Shown in pieces: positions 1-12,214 of a stretch of 64,000 nucleotides of DNA. The DNA comes from Aedes albopictus (Eukaryota > Arthropoda > Insecta > Diptera > Culicidae): the NCBI RefSeq assembly GCF_035046485.1, contig NC_085137.1:379378706-379442705 (forward strand), read 5' to 3'. A program made the position numbers and the translations under genes. Below the pieces are notes generated by a model. It was given only the letters and a program-made list of their open reading frames with translations. It did not search any database and was not told where the DNA came from. Within the stretch, counting starts at the first letter, position 1. The number at the start of each line of letters is the position of its first letter.

Positions 1-1189
1 CAAGGGAAAACTTTTTTAATTAAGATGTTAATTTACGTTTTCTTCCTGGTGCAATTTCTCATGCTCGACGCGTGAACGATAATGTCATCAAACGACCGAA
101 CGAGAAACTACCGGACCGGAAGAGTTCTGCAGCTGCAGCTCGTTGGGACAAGGGGGAAGTGATCCGAAGGGAAACTCTTTATCGGGAGTTATGATAGTTT
201 GAGTAAAAATAATTCCTGTGAGTTGTTGCTTCTTCTGAATAAAATAATCTCTGTAATTAAAAGAAATATCCTGCCTCAATAAATCACCTTAACTGAAATG
301 ATAATCACAACTGCGCAGGAATAATCTCGAGTTAACATCACACATTACTTCGCAACAATACTGCCTCAAATCCCAAGCCAATGCACATCGTTTAGATGAC
401 GACTTTTATGGGCAATCAACTGACTGCATTACAACACCAGCTCAACCTCCGCACACACATGGGGTCCAGCCGCCGCCGCCGCTGCCGCCGCCGCCATATG
501 GTTCAGAAGCGTGAGTTAATCTACTTCACACTCACGCGTCGTCGCGCCATCAGATTATTATTTAGCAGCGGCACTGCACTGTGGTTCGGACGGGTGACAT
601 ACATGGGCTGCCAGGACGGGTTCGTAATAAATCGATCACGATGCTTGAGGGTGTGCAAGTTTCCCACGGAATTAATGACTTTGAGCGATGATGTGGTCAT
701 GATCGCATCGGAAAGAAGGCTTGATTTTTTAGCGGTGACAGAAACGATTCGATTTTGTTCAATAAAGGGGATTATGATTGATCGACCGCGAAAACTGAGG
801 ATTTCACTTTCTATGAATCAACTCTTCAACTCTGGAAAAAAATGACAGTTCTCTAACTCACATTACGGTCCAATCGATTTGGGTGCCAGCGATGCCGGTA
901 GACCCTGGCGCTGCGACGATCCAGACCATTGCTACGACGCGTTCTACTCGACTAGCCCCCGACGGTGGGTCTAACCTACTCCGTTGGAGAGTTCCCGCGA
1001 AGTGATATCTCCAGAAATCGATGATTGTTCTTCTCGCCATCTGCGCTGCAGTGCTGACAAGATCTAAACTACAGTCCTGTTCACCGCGTTCCACTTTTCT
1101 TCAGCGCAGCACATACGTTCGACGATAATGTCCACGTTTATGTCGCCACCGACAATGGCTGCCATTTCTCCTCGTGGGAGCGCAAACCT
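1..1189. other. Unassigned flank, no gene recognised
   Basis: I see no convincing coding region, transposon end or RNA gene. A short CGC/GCC-rich run at about 468-495 gives an arginine-rich ORF at 396-845 that looks like a by-product of the triplet run and not a gene. The right edge may already belong to the 3' tail of the LINE remnant that follows. Confidence 0.4.
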
Positions 1190-2910
1190 TGAGCATCTGA
1201 AGATGCCGTGTTCCGGTGATTCTTCTGTGTCCCGATGCTCAGGGCCTATCTGTGACCTTTCTTACCTTACCGGTTAGATTAAGGCCTGAAGTGTCCTTTG
1301 CTGTACATAGGAGTCGTCTCCAATATACTTGGTCCATGTGTGTCTTCAGTTGCGCACTCTGCGAAGGGTTCACAAATCGTCCTCCACTTGATCAACCCAT
1401 CTAGCTCGCTGCGCACCACGTCTTCTTGTATCGGTCGGATGACTATCGAGAACCAATTTAGTCGAGTTGCTATCTGACATCTTGATGACGTGACTTGCCC
1501 ACCATAGGCGCGGTGTGAACGATGGTTGCTTCTCTCAGCAGCTGGTGCAGCTCGTGGTTAATTCGCCTTCTCCAAGTCCTGCCTTCCATCTGCACTTCGC
1601 CGTAGATGGTACGCAACACGTCGAAAACTGCAAGGGCGCGTTGGTCCTCTGCACGTAGGATCCATGCTTTGTGCCCATAGAGGACTACCGGTCTAATCAG
1701 CGTTTTGTAGATAGTTAACTTCGTGTGACGGCGAACTTCGTTCAATCGTAGAGTTCTGTGGAGTCCAAAATAAGCTCGATTTCCAGCCACAATGCGCCTC
1801 TAAACTTCTCTGCTGGTGTCGTTGTCGGCAGTCACCAGCCCAAGTAAACGAATGTTTCAACCGCCTCGATTCCATCACCGTCGATAAAAATTCGGGGTGG
1901 CGGGTACGGTGATTCCTCTCTGGAGCGCTTTGTCATCATCATATACTTTGTCTTCGACAAATTAATGACTAATCCCATTAGCCTGGCTTCATTATTTAGT
2001 CGGATGTACGTCTCCATACGTCAATTTTCTCAAATTTACGAGTTATAATATCAATATCATCAGCAAAACCAAACAGCTGAACGGACTTCGTGAAAATCGT
2101 TCCACTTGTGTTTATCCCTGCTCTCCTTATTATAAATACCTTCTTATTGCGATGTTAAACAGCAAGCATGAAAGACCATTACCTTGCCGTAGCCCTCTGC
2201 GAGATTTGAAGGGACTCGAGAGCGTCCCTGATACTGAAACTACGCACATCACTCGATCCATCGTCGCCTTGATCAATCGTATCAGTTAATCCGGGAATCC
2301 GTATTCGTACATAATCTGCCATAGATGTTCCCGAACGATTGTATCATACGCCGATTTGAAATCAATGATGAACAAGTGATGTGTGGGCACGTTGTATTCG
2401 CGGCATTTCTGCAACACCTAATGGATGGCGAACATCTGATCTGTTGTAGCGCGTTCACCCATGAATCCAGCCTGATATTGGCCCACGAACTCTCTTGCAA
2501 TCGGTGATAGACGGTGGCATACAATTTGAGAGAGTATTTTGTAGGCAGCGTTCAGTAGTGTGATCCTGCGATAGATCCTGCAATACAACTAGTCGCCTTT
2601 CTTGAAGGATGGGACACACGGTACCTTCCATCTATTCCTCTAGTAATACTTCCTCCTCCCAAATCTTGGTAATGACCCAGTGTAGTGCTCTCACCAGTGC
2701 TTCTCTACCGTATTTTAAAAGCTCACTTGGTAGTTGATCTGCACCAGCGGTTTTGTTGTTTCTCCTGAATCTTTCGGAGGTTAGGGGCTGGAAATCTTTT
2801 GTTCTGTGCACGTACTCCTAGGTCTGTTACCACGTCACATTCGGTGCTTGCAACGTCGCCATTGAGGTGCTCATCGTTCAACATCGGTGATTTGTTCAAG
2901 TACTGTTGAA
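1190..2910 (-). pseudogene. Decayed non-LTR retrotransposon, reverse transcriptase and C-terminal region
   Basis: Reading the minus strand across frames gives ordered pieces of a LINE reverse transcriptase. A FIIDFKSAYDTI block (RT finger/palm motif A) lies at about 2338-2372, and a FADDIDII catalytic-type block at about 2046-2075. A block ending LVINLSKTKYMM lies near 1930-1990, then the thumb-like KTLIRPVVLYG near 1670-1720, and a C-terminal RRINHELHQL stretch near 1530-1560. Degraded tail sequence runs down to about 1200. The parts are in the right order but are separated by stops and frameshifts in at least three frames, so the copy is dead. The catalytic FADD is kept. The clade is not assigned; it resembles the element fragment at 35937. 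No 5' endonuclease domain is visible, as expected of a 5'-truncated LINE. Confidence 0.75.
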
Positions 2911-2949
2911 AGTACCCATTTATCAGACAGAAATTGCATCACGTGTAGT

Positions 2950-4123
2950 AATCCATATCGACAGATTGGGAATTAGATAATAGGTCCACTTATCATTCGC
3001 AGCGGTATCCCGCTCCTGCTATTACTTGGATAGTGTGCTTCCGAAATCCTCTTGTGTCGGTGTGCAGCATACATAGATGCTCCGTGTTCTATGGGAATCC
3101 CTATTAACATAGGACAACCTTGCAATAACGGGTTCCTCAGTAAAATACAAATAGTGATCATCCTGTCTATCACACACAAACGCCGTCTGACAAGATGGTT
3201 TGATACGCGCTCAACAGGCACATTACCATCAGTCGGATGCGATTTCTTCCTATCTTCAATGCCGTCAATAACACTAGGCCTGCATACCTTATCATTGACT
3301 TTAATACGCTCTCACTAGTAGTCCCCGCTTGATACTGATAATCGCAAAGTAGTTGCGCATGATCCGGGATAGTGACGAGAACCACCACAGTAGGCTTCCT
3401 GACTGTTGAAGTTCAGACGATCGCCCAACATCACTTCGCCTTTGACTCGATAATGCTCTAGCCGACCACAATCCTTGCATGCTGCACTGTCTTCCGGTTG
3501 CTGATGACTAACAGCTCGGTCTTGCTTCTTCGCCCACATCCAGTCTTCCACAGCATCGATCGCCTCCGAGGCCAGTACTTTTACTTTCTCTCGTAATTCC
3601 CCGATCACTAGAAGCGCCACGGTATCCGCAGAGCCGACGATCTCTACTCCTCTGTGAAGGTTGAGCTTAAAGGCACCGTCCACAAATATGGTTTTCATAC
3701 AAAAAGTGTTTCATACAAAAGAGGTCGAAAAATGTTGATTTTAGCGTTACGTAAGTAATGGATGCTGCCTAATGACTGTCGTACATGGCATTTCAGAGAG
3801 TCGGCCCCAGAATAGATCTCTATGGAACGCCCGTTGTAATAGCCATACTCCTCTTTTCAGTGTCTGTTTCGTAGATCAATCCGCGACTTTGATATCTGAT
3901 GACGTTCTGATGGTGTGTACTAAACCTGCATTTCCGGAATCCAAACTGCATTTTCGATACACCGATTTCGTTTCCCGCGTACTTTACGACCAGTCCAAAA
4001 AATTTCTAGCAGTATCCAGAAGGCATATACGGTCTATACGCTAATGAGTCATTGGTAGGTTTACCAGTCTTCGATAGTAGCACTAATTTCTGTCAATTCC
4101 AGATATTGGGGAAACTGCCATCC
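2950..4123 (-). pseudogene. Decayed R1-like LINE reverse transcriptase fragment
   Basis: The minus strand carries a second LINE remnant, different from its neighbour. Near 3780-3840 the reading gives a GVP.RSILGPTL block, the RT motif B usually seen as GVPQGSILGP, here broken by a stop. Next comes VEIVGSADTVALLV near 3600-3660, where the catalytic YADD has become SADT, followed by EAIDAVEDWMWAKK, the typical downstream segment of R1-type elements. A degraded SAYQTILSD.VCV block lies at about 3170-3210. Several frameshifts and stops rule out function. The R1-like assignment rests on the spacing and wording of these blocks. The upstream edge is cut by a TTAA MITE at 4124. Whether the LINE continues beyond that MITE (about 4490-4620) is unclear. 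Confidence 0.6.
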
Positions 4124-4127
4124 TTAA

Positions 4128-4476
4128 GGCGAAACTGGAAGCATTTCCTCATTTTTTTGGTTTTTGATTTTTTATTACATAACGAAGCAATATTCTCAAA
4201 ATCGGTTTTCGTACACATGTAGAGTACGGACCAAAGTATCTTCTGAATTTTTTTGAAATGGAAAATGTTTTCCATTTTTGCAGAAACCATATTTTTGTGA
4301 AATTTTGTTCAAAAATGGTTTCTGCAAAAACGAAAAACATTTTCCACCACAAAAAAAAATCAGAAAATACCTTGATCCATACTCTACATGTGTACGAAAA
4401 CCGATTTTGAAAATATTGCTTCGTTATGTAATAAAAAATCAAAACCAAAAAGTGAGGAAATGCTTTCAGTTTCGCC
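4128..4476. mobile_element. Palindromic MITE with TTAA target duplication
   Basis: The two halves are near-complete reverse complements (at least 110 bp per arm). They start GGCGAAACTGGAAGC and end with the complement of GGCGAAACTGAAAGC. TTAA lies on both sides, at 4124-4127 and 4477-4480. TTAA duplication is the piggyBac hallmark, so this is best read as a non-autonomous element of that kind. Its termini resemble the element at 17319. ORFs across it are translations of a palindrome and mean nothing. Confidence 0.8.
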
Positions 4477-4480
4477 TTAA

Positions 4481-4922
4481 TATACTGTTGTATCATGGTC
4501 TGGAATATGGTCTTGGCAAAACTTTCGCTACTATAACTAGCTCTTCGATCGTTACTCTCATTTCTTCGTCGTGGACTTCCTGGTTGAAGATTGCGGCTTG
4601 GAATCCAAGTTGGCGGTCCTGAGCTTGGCCGAAAACACAAACTCTCTAATTAATTATTTGATTAGGTGTTATTCTGTAGGTTTATTGAAAATATCAAACA
4701 AATGCACTGTGATAATTACAGTGGCAAGCACTTCTTCGTAGAGCTAGTGCTGCGATTTGTCTCTCGCACAGTTATGAAAGCGCTCACTCATGCGTCTCTG
4801 TCTCGGCAAAAACAAGAGACTGGCACTTGAGATCGTATGAAGCACTGTGCAAGCCGACAATCCATGACTGGTACGCTTCTATGTAAAAAAAAGACTTCAA
4901 TAATGCGCCTTATTAGCAATTA
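4481..4922. other. Unassigned sequence between MITE and SINE
   Basis: Part of 4490-4620 may be a further LINE piece on the minus strand, but no diagnostic motif is visible. The rest shows no coding or repeat signal that I recognise. Confidence 0.3.
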
Positions 4923-4936
4923 AGTAATCCGGGGAA

Positions 4937-5217
4937 GGGCCCATATAGCCGAGGCGGTAAACGCACGGGTATTCAGCATGACCATGCTGAGGGTGACGGG
5001 TTCGATTCCCGGTCGGTCCAGGATCTTTTCGTAAAGGAAATTTCCTTGACTTCCTTGGGCATAGAGTATCTTCGTACCTGCCACACGATATACACATGCA
5101 AAATGGTCATTGGCAGAGGAAGCTCTCAGTTAATAACTGTGGAAGTGCTCATAGAACACTAAGCTGAGAAGCAGGCTTTGTCCCAATGAGGACGCTACGC
5201 CAAGAAGAGAGAGAGAG
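4937..5217 (+). mobile_element. Feilai-like tRNA-derived SINE, full length
   Basis: This SINE has a tRNA-like head with box A TAGCCGAGGCGG and box B GGTTCGATTCC. A conserved body follows, ending in CGCCAAGAAGAGA and a (GA)n tail. A perfect 14-bp target duplication, AGTAATCCGGGGAA, lies at 4923-4936 and 5218-5231, so the insertion is recent. I recognise the sequence as the Feilai-type SINE of Aedes. The 34929 copy is near identical and the 62283 copy is diverged. Confidence 0.92.
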
Positions 5218-5231
5218 AGTAATCCGGGGAA

Positions 5232-6359
5232 CTTCATTAATTATTTTTTCATGAAATTTTCCATAATTCAGCAGTTCAACAAGAATTATTCTAAGGATTC
5301 CTCCGAGAATAGAGTTCTTTCCTATGTATTTTTGTATAATTTTCTCTACGATTATCAAAATGTTTCCGGAATAAGCATATAAAGATAATTCTCGCAGGAT
5401 TTCCAAGAATGATTTTAGCAAGAATTCCTCCAAAGAGTTTTCTAGCTTAAACTCATTCCTGTTCATTTTTTTCTGTGGATTCCTCCAGAAATTTTAACAG
5501 AAATTCATCCAGGAAATTTCCTTGAGACTTCTACAGAAATTTCCCAAAAGCTTCATCTTGAAGTTCTTGCGTTCAGAAATTCCTCCTCCTTCAGGGACTC
5601 TTTAGGAAATTCCTTCAAAGATTGCTACAGAAGTTTGTGCAAATATTCCTTCGTGTATTTCTTCGAACATTTCTGGAAAAATTCCTCCGGGAATATGATC
5701 AGATTCTGCTCGTGGAGTTTTTTTTTCAGGAATTATTCCAAAGATTTCTTTAAAATATACAGTTACAAAAAAAACTAAATTCTAAGATTTTTTCAGACAT
5801 TCTTTCTTGCTTTATGTTTCAATGGGTACTTTCGGATAAAACTACATATATTCATCGGTTCTCTTAGGCAATTATTTATAAATTTATTAGAAAGTGCTTT
5901 CTTGTGGAAGTTCCTGTAAGGGTTTTTACAAAAATTTCTGCATGGTCGGCTTATTCAGAATTTCTTCAGCGATTTTTACAGAAAACATCCAGGAGATGCT
6001 TCAATTTTTCAACAAATTTTTCAAGAAATTCTTCAATGATTATCTGCAGAGTGTTCTCCAGTTCTCACAGATGTTTTCCTCATAGTTTCCTTCAAAAAAT
6101 AATTTTTTTAGAATTTTTTTTCAGAGGTTATCTCTAGATGTTCTTCTTAGTTATTAATATCTGCACAATTTCCTTCAGAAGTTTCTGTTTTATTTGTTGT
6201 GTACTAATCGCTTCCGAAATTGCATGAGAAATTATTTGAATAATTGCTAGAGGAAAACTGATTCAACAAGAGTAAATCTTTTCCTTAGTATTTTTTCTTT
6301 GTAACTCCAATCTATCATCAATTCCTATAGGAATCTCTTAACGAACTCAAGAATATATT
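5232..6359. repeat. Degenerate GGAATTCC-type repeat, minus-type orientation
   Basis: Imperfect 12-21 bp units built on AAATTCCTNCAGGGATT recur throughout. They look like the reverse complement of the unit that forms the dense array at 37168. No unit is conserved enough to set a period, and ORFs across it are low-complexity translations. Confidence 0.65.
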
Positions 6360-7380
6360 TCTGACGATGCAGCAGGAGCAAATTCTAAAAAAATACTTAT
6401 ACTACTTACTGCGAGAATTCCTTCAGAACCTCGAGCAATTTTTCGAGGAATCCTTGGAAGAATTTCTGAAGGAATGTCTGTAGGAATTTCAATGAAATTG
6501 TTGAAGGAACTTCTATAAACTCTATGGTAGAGGTTTTGCAGAAATTAGGAAATCCAGGATGAAATCCTGAATAACTTCCTGGATAAATGCCTGGGGAAAT
6601 TCCTCGGGAAACCCTTGGTGGAATTTCTAGAGATGTCTAATGAGGATTTTTTAGGAAAATTCCTGGAAAAATCCATAAGGACATGTTGCACTACTCTCTG
6701 AGAGTATTCCTAAGACAATCTATTGACGTATTTCTGAAGGAATTCCTGTGAGAATACCTGGAGAAACGCTTTGCTAAGCTTTTGTAAAAATCCCCGAAGA
6801 AACACTATTGAGATATTTCTAAAAGAATCTCTTCTATAAATACCTAGGAAATATTTCTGAATTCCTTAAAGAATCCGTGGAGAAATTCTTGGATCAATCC
6901 ATGGAGGAAATGCAGAAGAAATTTCTGGAGAAATACATGAAGGCAATCCTGAAGGAATCTCTGTGTGAACTCCTACAGGAATTTTGGGAGGAATTCCTGC
7001 CTGAATCACTGGAAGTAATAATGCAAGAACCACTGGAGATATTTCTGAGCAAATCTCTGATGAGATTTTTTTTTAAGAAGTAGAAGTAATTTTTTTTTGC
7101 AGGAAACTCTCCTATATTTTCGGAACAAATCTGTAAATGTTGGTTTGTAAAATCTGTAGAAATTCAAAAAACTGATCTTCCTAAATAGAATTTATAAAAT
7201 AATTCCTGGAGTATCAGAAAGAACACATGACAATTTACCTAGCAGAATTCTTGGAGGAATGTTTGCAGAAACTCCTAAGGGAATATCTAATGGAAGCCCT
7301 GGAGAAATTTCTTAAGCAACCTCTGGAAGAAATCACTGGTGGAGATTCTGAAAGAAACTAAAAATAGATTTAAGTCCGAC
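6360..7380. repeat. Degenerate GGAATTCC-type repeat, plus-type orientation
   Basis: The units now read as GAAGGAATTCCTGGAGAAAT variants, the same orientation as the 37-42 kb array. The ORF at 6877-7083 is just this repeat read in one frame. The orientation switch lies in roughly 6130-6400. Confidence 0.65.
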
Positions 7381-7397
7381 TGTCGAGTCTTTTTAGG

Positions 7398-7646
7398 GTC
7401 TCCAGTTAGCCTAGTGGTTAAGGCCTCACTAATCCGGAGACGGCGGCTTCGATTCCCGCACCAGTCCCGAAGATTTTCTCGACAACCTGAGCATAATGTA
7501 TAATTATCCTTGCCTCACAATATAAAAATTGATGCAATGGCAGACAAAGAAAGACCTTCAATAAATAACTGTGGAAATGCTCAAAAAACACTAAGTTGAA
7601 GAGAGGCAGTTCAAGTTCAGGGGACGTAGAGCCATGAAGAAGATGT
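7398..7646 (+). mobile_element. tRNA-headed SINE, second family
   Basis: The head begins CTCCAGTTAGCCTAGTGG (box A) and carries CTTCGATTCCC (box B). A body follows with AATAACTGTGGAAATGCTC, a segment shared with Feilai-like SINEs, ending near GAAGAAGATG. The antisense copy at 16822-17074 has the same head and body, which confirms the family. No clean target duplication was found here. Confidence 0.8.
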
Positions 7647-8020
7647 ATTGAGTTATTTCTAAAGGAAACCATGGAAAAAAATCGGAAGAAATTGATGAAA
7701 GATTGATTTCTCAAAACAATTCTTGGAAGCAATTTCCTAAAGAATTTTTAAAGGAAATTTTTGAAAAAAAAAAACATTTGAACAGCTTTCGAGAAAATTC
7801 TGAAGGGAATTCAGTTATGTGCACTTCCAAAAGGAAAACATCACTATAACACGTTGAAGTGATGACCATTTTGAGGGCCAAATCACACGCGGAAGCGATG
7901 GTAAACGTGACAGCCTATTCCCAAACACAACAGTCCGAGCGCGCACTCCACTGCACCCCACTGCACTCAAATCCGTACTTTCGTCTCATAATTCTCTCAG
8001 TAATTAAAAAAAATATATTT
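7647..8020. other. Degenerate repeat tail and unassigned sequence
   Basis: To about 7810 this is plus-type GGAATTCC repeat. From 7820 to 8010 it is AT-rich sequence with no recognisable feature. Confidence 0.35.
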
Positions 8021-9185
8021 CAGGGATTGCCTCGGATATCCCAAAAAAAAAAAAATTCTTCAGAATCTTCTGCATGGAATCTGTCAGAAAATCCTCCTGT
8101 GGACATTTCCTTCATAGGTTCCCGATTCCTTTGGAAATTCCTCCTAGAAATACTTTGTGCTCCAGTAAGTTTTCCAAGGATTCATATTTCAATATTTTCA
8201 AAGTTTTCTTCAATAACTTCTCCATGATTCTTCTCAAATAATCTTCAAGACATGTCTTCAAAAAATCCCAAAGGATCTCTTTTAGAAAACCTTTTACGTA
8301 AACTTCCAAAAAAGCATCTAACGATTACTTTTAAAACATCTTCCAGAAATTGTCTACGAAGTTATTTCATGGACTTTTCCAGAAATCCTTCCAAAGATTA
8401 TTATAGAAATCCCTTAAAATTTTCGTTCGAAAAATCTTCCAGAGATTTTTTTGGTGAATATTCTCCTAGAGATTTATTTCAAATATTTTACAAGACCTCA
8501 TTGATAAAATGTATCCTGGTTTTAGTTCCAAAATTGCTGAATGGATTCGTTTATAAAGCTTTCCAGGAATTCCTGTTGAAACATTTTTCATAAATTCCTA
8601 AATATATTACCCCAAGGGAGCGTTCATAAATGACGTAGCGTTTTAGGGGAGAGGGGGAGTCCAGGAATGTTTGACGAACCATATATTAGGTTAGAGAAAA
8701 TATGCTTCGAGGGGGGGACGGAGGAGTAAGAAAATCGATCGAAAAATGCTACATCATCTATGGACGCTCCTTAAGAGCTGCTTAATAAAATCATCTAAAG
8801 ATTCGTTTCAGTAATTCCTCCATCGCTTCCTTCAATTGTTCTTACAGGGATTTTTAAATAAATTGTTCCAGTATTTTCTCCAAACACATTTTAATGAATT
8901 TCTTCGGGAATTTCTGACAGTATTCCGCTAGATTCTAGAAAGTTTTCCATGACTTCCGCGAGAAGTTCTTCCACAAAACCTTCAAATAGTGATTCCTTTA
9001 AAAAGACCTGTACGGATTCCTTCAAAGATTTTTCAAAGATTTTCAATGGAATTTTCGGAAGGAGTGGCTGCATTATTTTTTCTGTGGTCCCTCCGGAGGT
9101 CCTGGCATGATTTTTTTTCAAGAATTCCGTTGGGCAATCCTTTTTCTTTTCCTTTCGAATTTCTTCCAAAGATACTATTACAAAA
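8021..9185. repeat. Degenerate GGAATTCC-type repeat, minus-type orientation
   Basis: Repeated GGAAATTCCTCC and TCCAGGGATTTTT variants lie on both sides of a small MITE at 8617-8770. The short ORFs here are phases of the repeat. Confidence 0.6.
8617..8770. mobile_element. Small MITE with GGAGCGTNCATA termini
   Basis: The left end, GGAGCGTTCATAAATGACG, matches the reverse complement of the right end, GGAGCGTCCATAGATGATG. The centre is G-rich. Flanking AA/TTAA bases make the target duplication ambiguous (TA or TTAA type). Confidence 0.7.
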
Positions 9186-10898
9186 AAATAATGAAGCACT
9201 ACAAATGCACATTAAAATATAACATATTATAGTGGAACCTTACAAATGCGTAATAAATTAGGACATCACACTTGGACATGTACAACACAGAACATATATT
9301 TTGCCCTGTTACCCTAGTGGATAACAATTTCCGAATGACAGGATGACGAGGTTTCATAAATGTTGTTGGTCCATCAGTCAATCCTGTAATCGTATTTTCT
9401 CTGGCAGGTTGCCTTTTGTTCGCAGCATTAGTTGCTTTCATAGCTTGAGTTTTGTCTAGGAATTTCTAACCCTAAGGGGGCCTCCCGATTCGGGTTTCAT
9501 CACTAGAGTTCTATAACTTGAAGTCTGTGCCAGGGGAAGGTTTACATCTCTAGTACTTAATCGCGGCCCGAAATGGCCTGTATGTTGGCAATCGAAATAG
9601 GATTGCGGGCTTCTATTCTGCCAGAGCCCTATAAATGCGCATTAATTCTAGGGGAATATTTACAAGTTAAAATAGCACATTTAACACACAAATAAAACTT
9701 GTAATAATACCTTTAAGGATTTCCTCATAGGTTTACTCAAAAATTCATTCAAAAATTTCTCCAGAAATATATCATAGGAATTTAAACAGAAATCCCTTAG
9801 CAAAAACTTCCCAAAAGATTCTTTTGGGAAATCCACCAGCAGTTTTTTAAAACATTCTTCACCTTTACTTATGCAAAGTTTTCTCTGCCATGTCCACCTT
9901 GTGACCTTTTCCAACTACAGAATGTAATTACGTGCCATATTTCAATCAAAACCCCTCACAATGGTTTCGCTATTCATGTTGCCACTCATTCACCGGAAAA
10001 GCTACTGAATATTCCATGTTTCGGAACATTTATGCCCTTTAACTGCCCCCGAAAAAAAAAGTCACCTTCGCCCACCCTATCAGCGGCGCGTACTCCGCAA
10101 CAACTTTCAACAGAGCCACTTTATCCAAGCCACCGGGCAATACGCTTTTGTCGCCTTTCCCCATCCCCGGCACCGCGGGAAAAACACACAGAGAAAAACC
10201 GTTGCTTGGTACACAAATCCACTCGCAAAGTTTTTCCACGAAACATTCATCCCCTGTTTGCCGCGCTGCCGCCACCACCGCCACCGGTCTCCGGTCGACG
10301 TCGTCGTCATCGTCAACGAACTTTTTCTTTTTTTGTTCCTGCTGTTGTCCTCTGTAAGCTTTCTAGGTTACCACGGTCGCCACCGCCAGTTCATGATTTA
10401 TGAATGAACTTTTCCGCTTCGAATGGCACTTTCACAAAGCGAGCGGAGGCTTTCGGTTGTTGGTTGGTGGCCCAGGAAATGACAGGATAAAAAAGCAGTT
10501 CCCGCGCACACGACCTGGTGGAGGGTTGATGGGGCAGAATGACCCACCTTTGGAGCTTTGGACATTGGATCCCTCCAGTTGAGCTGGCATTTTGGATGCA
10601 CATTCCGCTCAAAATCTGTTAAATAATCTATGGTTGATAACACTATTAATCGACAGATAGAAAAAGTTCACCGTGTTGAGCTGGGTTTTGGATTACCAAC
10701 AACCATGCGTCTCCATTTAGATTGGCCTGATATAAAGATCAATTGATACTTTTTCCAGTTTCTTCGTTGATTTTTTTTAATTTCTTGTTCGAAATGCAAA
10801 CAATATGTTGCCATTTTGTACAACTTCGAGCAAAAGGTTTTAAAACTATTTGTTTGAGTATTTTTATTTATTTTCTTCGTAGATATTTTTTTATCTGT
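9186..10898. other. Mixed sequence, no gene recognised
   Basis: A patch of minus-type GGAATTCC repeat lies at about 9690-9880. From about 10030 to 10600 the sequence is more GC-rich, with a CCGCCACCACCGCCACC run near 10270 and overlapping open frames on both strands. None shows a domain, signal peptide or splice context that I trust. It could be host regulatory or untranslated sequence. Confidence 0.35.
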
Positions 10899-11061
10899 AT
10901 TAACGAGATGTTTAGCCCTAGGCTAGTTCATCTCGGGATCCACACTTTACTTGCCTTCTGAAGGAAGAAATCTCATTTTGAGGGTTTGTCGGGAGTGGGA
11001 TTCAATCCTAGGTCCTCAGCGTGATAGTCACGTGCTTTAACCATCACACCAGGTCCGCTCC
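10899..11061 (-). mobile_element. tRNA-headed SINE, third family, antisense
   Basis: On the minus strand it starts GGAGCGGACCTGGTGTGATGG with GTGACTATCACGC, then a box-B-like GGATTGAATCCC. It continues to a 3' part with AGCCTAGGGCT. The same head is at 59917, and a related 3' tail (CCAGCCTAGGGCTGAAAATC) is near 44010, so head and tail belong to a dispersed family. Confidence 0.72.
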
Positions 11062-12212
11062 ACTTCTTTGTAGAAATTTAGCATGCAAGAAAACACAAAC
11101 AGAACGAGAACAATCGGTACCACAGATATCTGATTTTAAAAAAGATTGAATACCAAGAGGGTCCATCAATCCTGATAAGGATTTCCTATTTCAAAACGAT
11201 ACAAGAAATGTTTTGTGTGAAATTTTGTGGAAACGAAACAGTGTTCAGTATTATGGAAAAAAACTAAAAATTCAGATTGTTGGATTTTGTGAATAAAAAA
11301 GAAAATGTGTTCAATAATTCTGCTTCAATTCCAACGCATTTGAAAGAAAACAAACCAGTAGAACAATAAATTAAGAACTTTCCTTCCACTTATTTGCCAG
11401 TGTCCCATCGGGTCGACTCATTCTTCTCTCCCTTGGTAGCTCTCGCCCCCCTTAGCAGAACGCGGTAAGCAAGTTTTTCTATCGTTTTTCCTGAGTTGCT
11501 TCATCCCTACCACGAAGGGAACTTGAGGGAAGAACTAAAGGGGGTTATCAGGTGAGTTTATATGCCCTCGGTTTGTTGTCCCCATGAGCGAGGAGCGGGC
11601 TCCAGTCCTGGCAACCAAGCACTGTGAGAATAGTGTGTCGTCGCTCTGTTGGGACTGTTGGGGAAGCAAACCCCAGCCTTTTGAGGGGAAGTAAATTTTT
11701 TTACGCTGGCAGCGCAGTTTCCTGAGGGGGCTGTAATGGGAGTGGGCTGGCAGTATGTGTGAGTACATGTGGGGATAGATGACAAAAGAAGAAGAAGAGC
11801 TCGGTGGACGAAAAACTGACGGCGGTTAGTTTTGGGTAAAGTGTGAGACTTAGCAAGAATCTCGGTCGGCACAGATTTTCTGTGGTGAATAATTGAGTGC
11901 GGATGAGTAGGGTAGTTGGTTGCTGACGAACAGCAACACTTTTTTTGGTAAAATAGAAGGGAATATTTACCAGCTATAAGAGTTTAGGTAATATACAGTT
12001 GAAGACACAACACTCTCAGGACAGGGAGAGTTGTTTAAAATATGCTGGCAAAAGATGAGGAGTTTTACTTAATCAATTTATTAACTCTTGGAAGAAACGC
12101 GTATCATTGTACCTACCAGAACGAAATCCATCTAATTGAAAAAAAAAAATAGTATAGTATTAATAATCATTATTGCAAATGAACCAAAAATTGATTACAG
12201 TCGTGGCAAATG
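11062..12212. other. Unassigned AT-rich sequence
   Basis: No element termini or coding signal are seen. A GC-richer portion at 11400-11780 has overlapping minus-strand ORFs without recognisable motifs. Confidence 0.3.
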
Positions 12213-12214
12213 TA

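Noticed and set aside
396..845. Arg-rich 149-codon ORF
   Set aside because: It is driven by a CGC triplet run and has no recognisable domain, signal or splice context.
4937..5020. A functional tRNA gene at the SINE head
   Set aside because: Box A and B are present, but the arms do not fold into a proper cloverleaf and the unit continues into a SINE body with target duplications.
10032..10403. Proline-rich 123-codon ORF
   Set aside because: Open frames on both strands at the same place and a CCGCC-rich composition suggest compositional openness.
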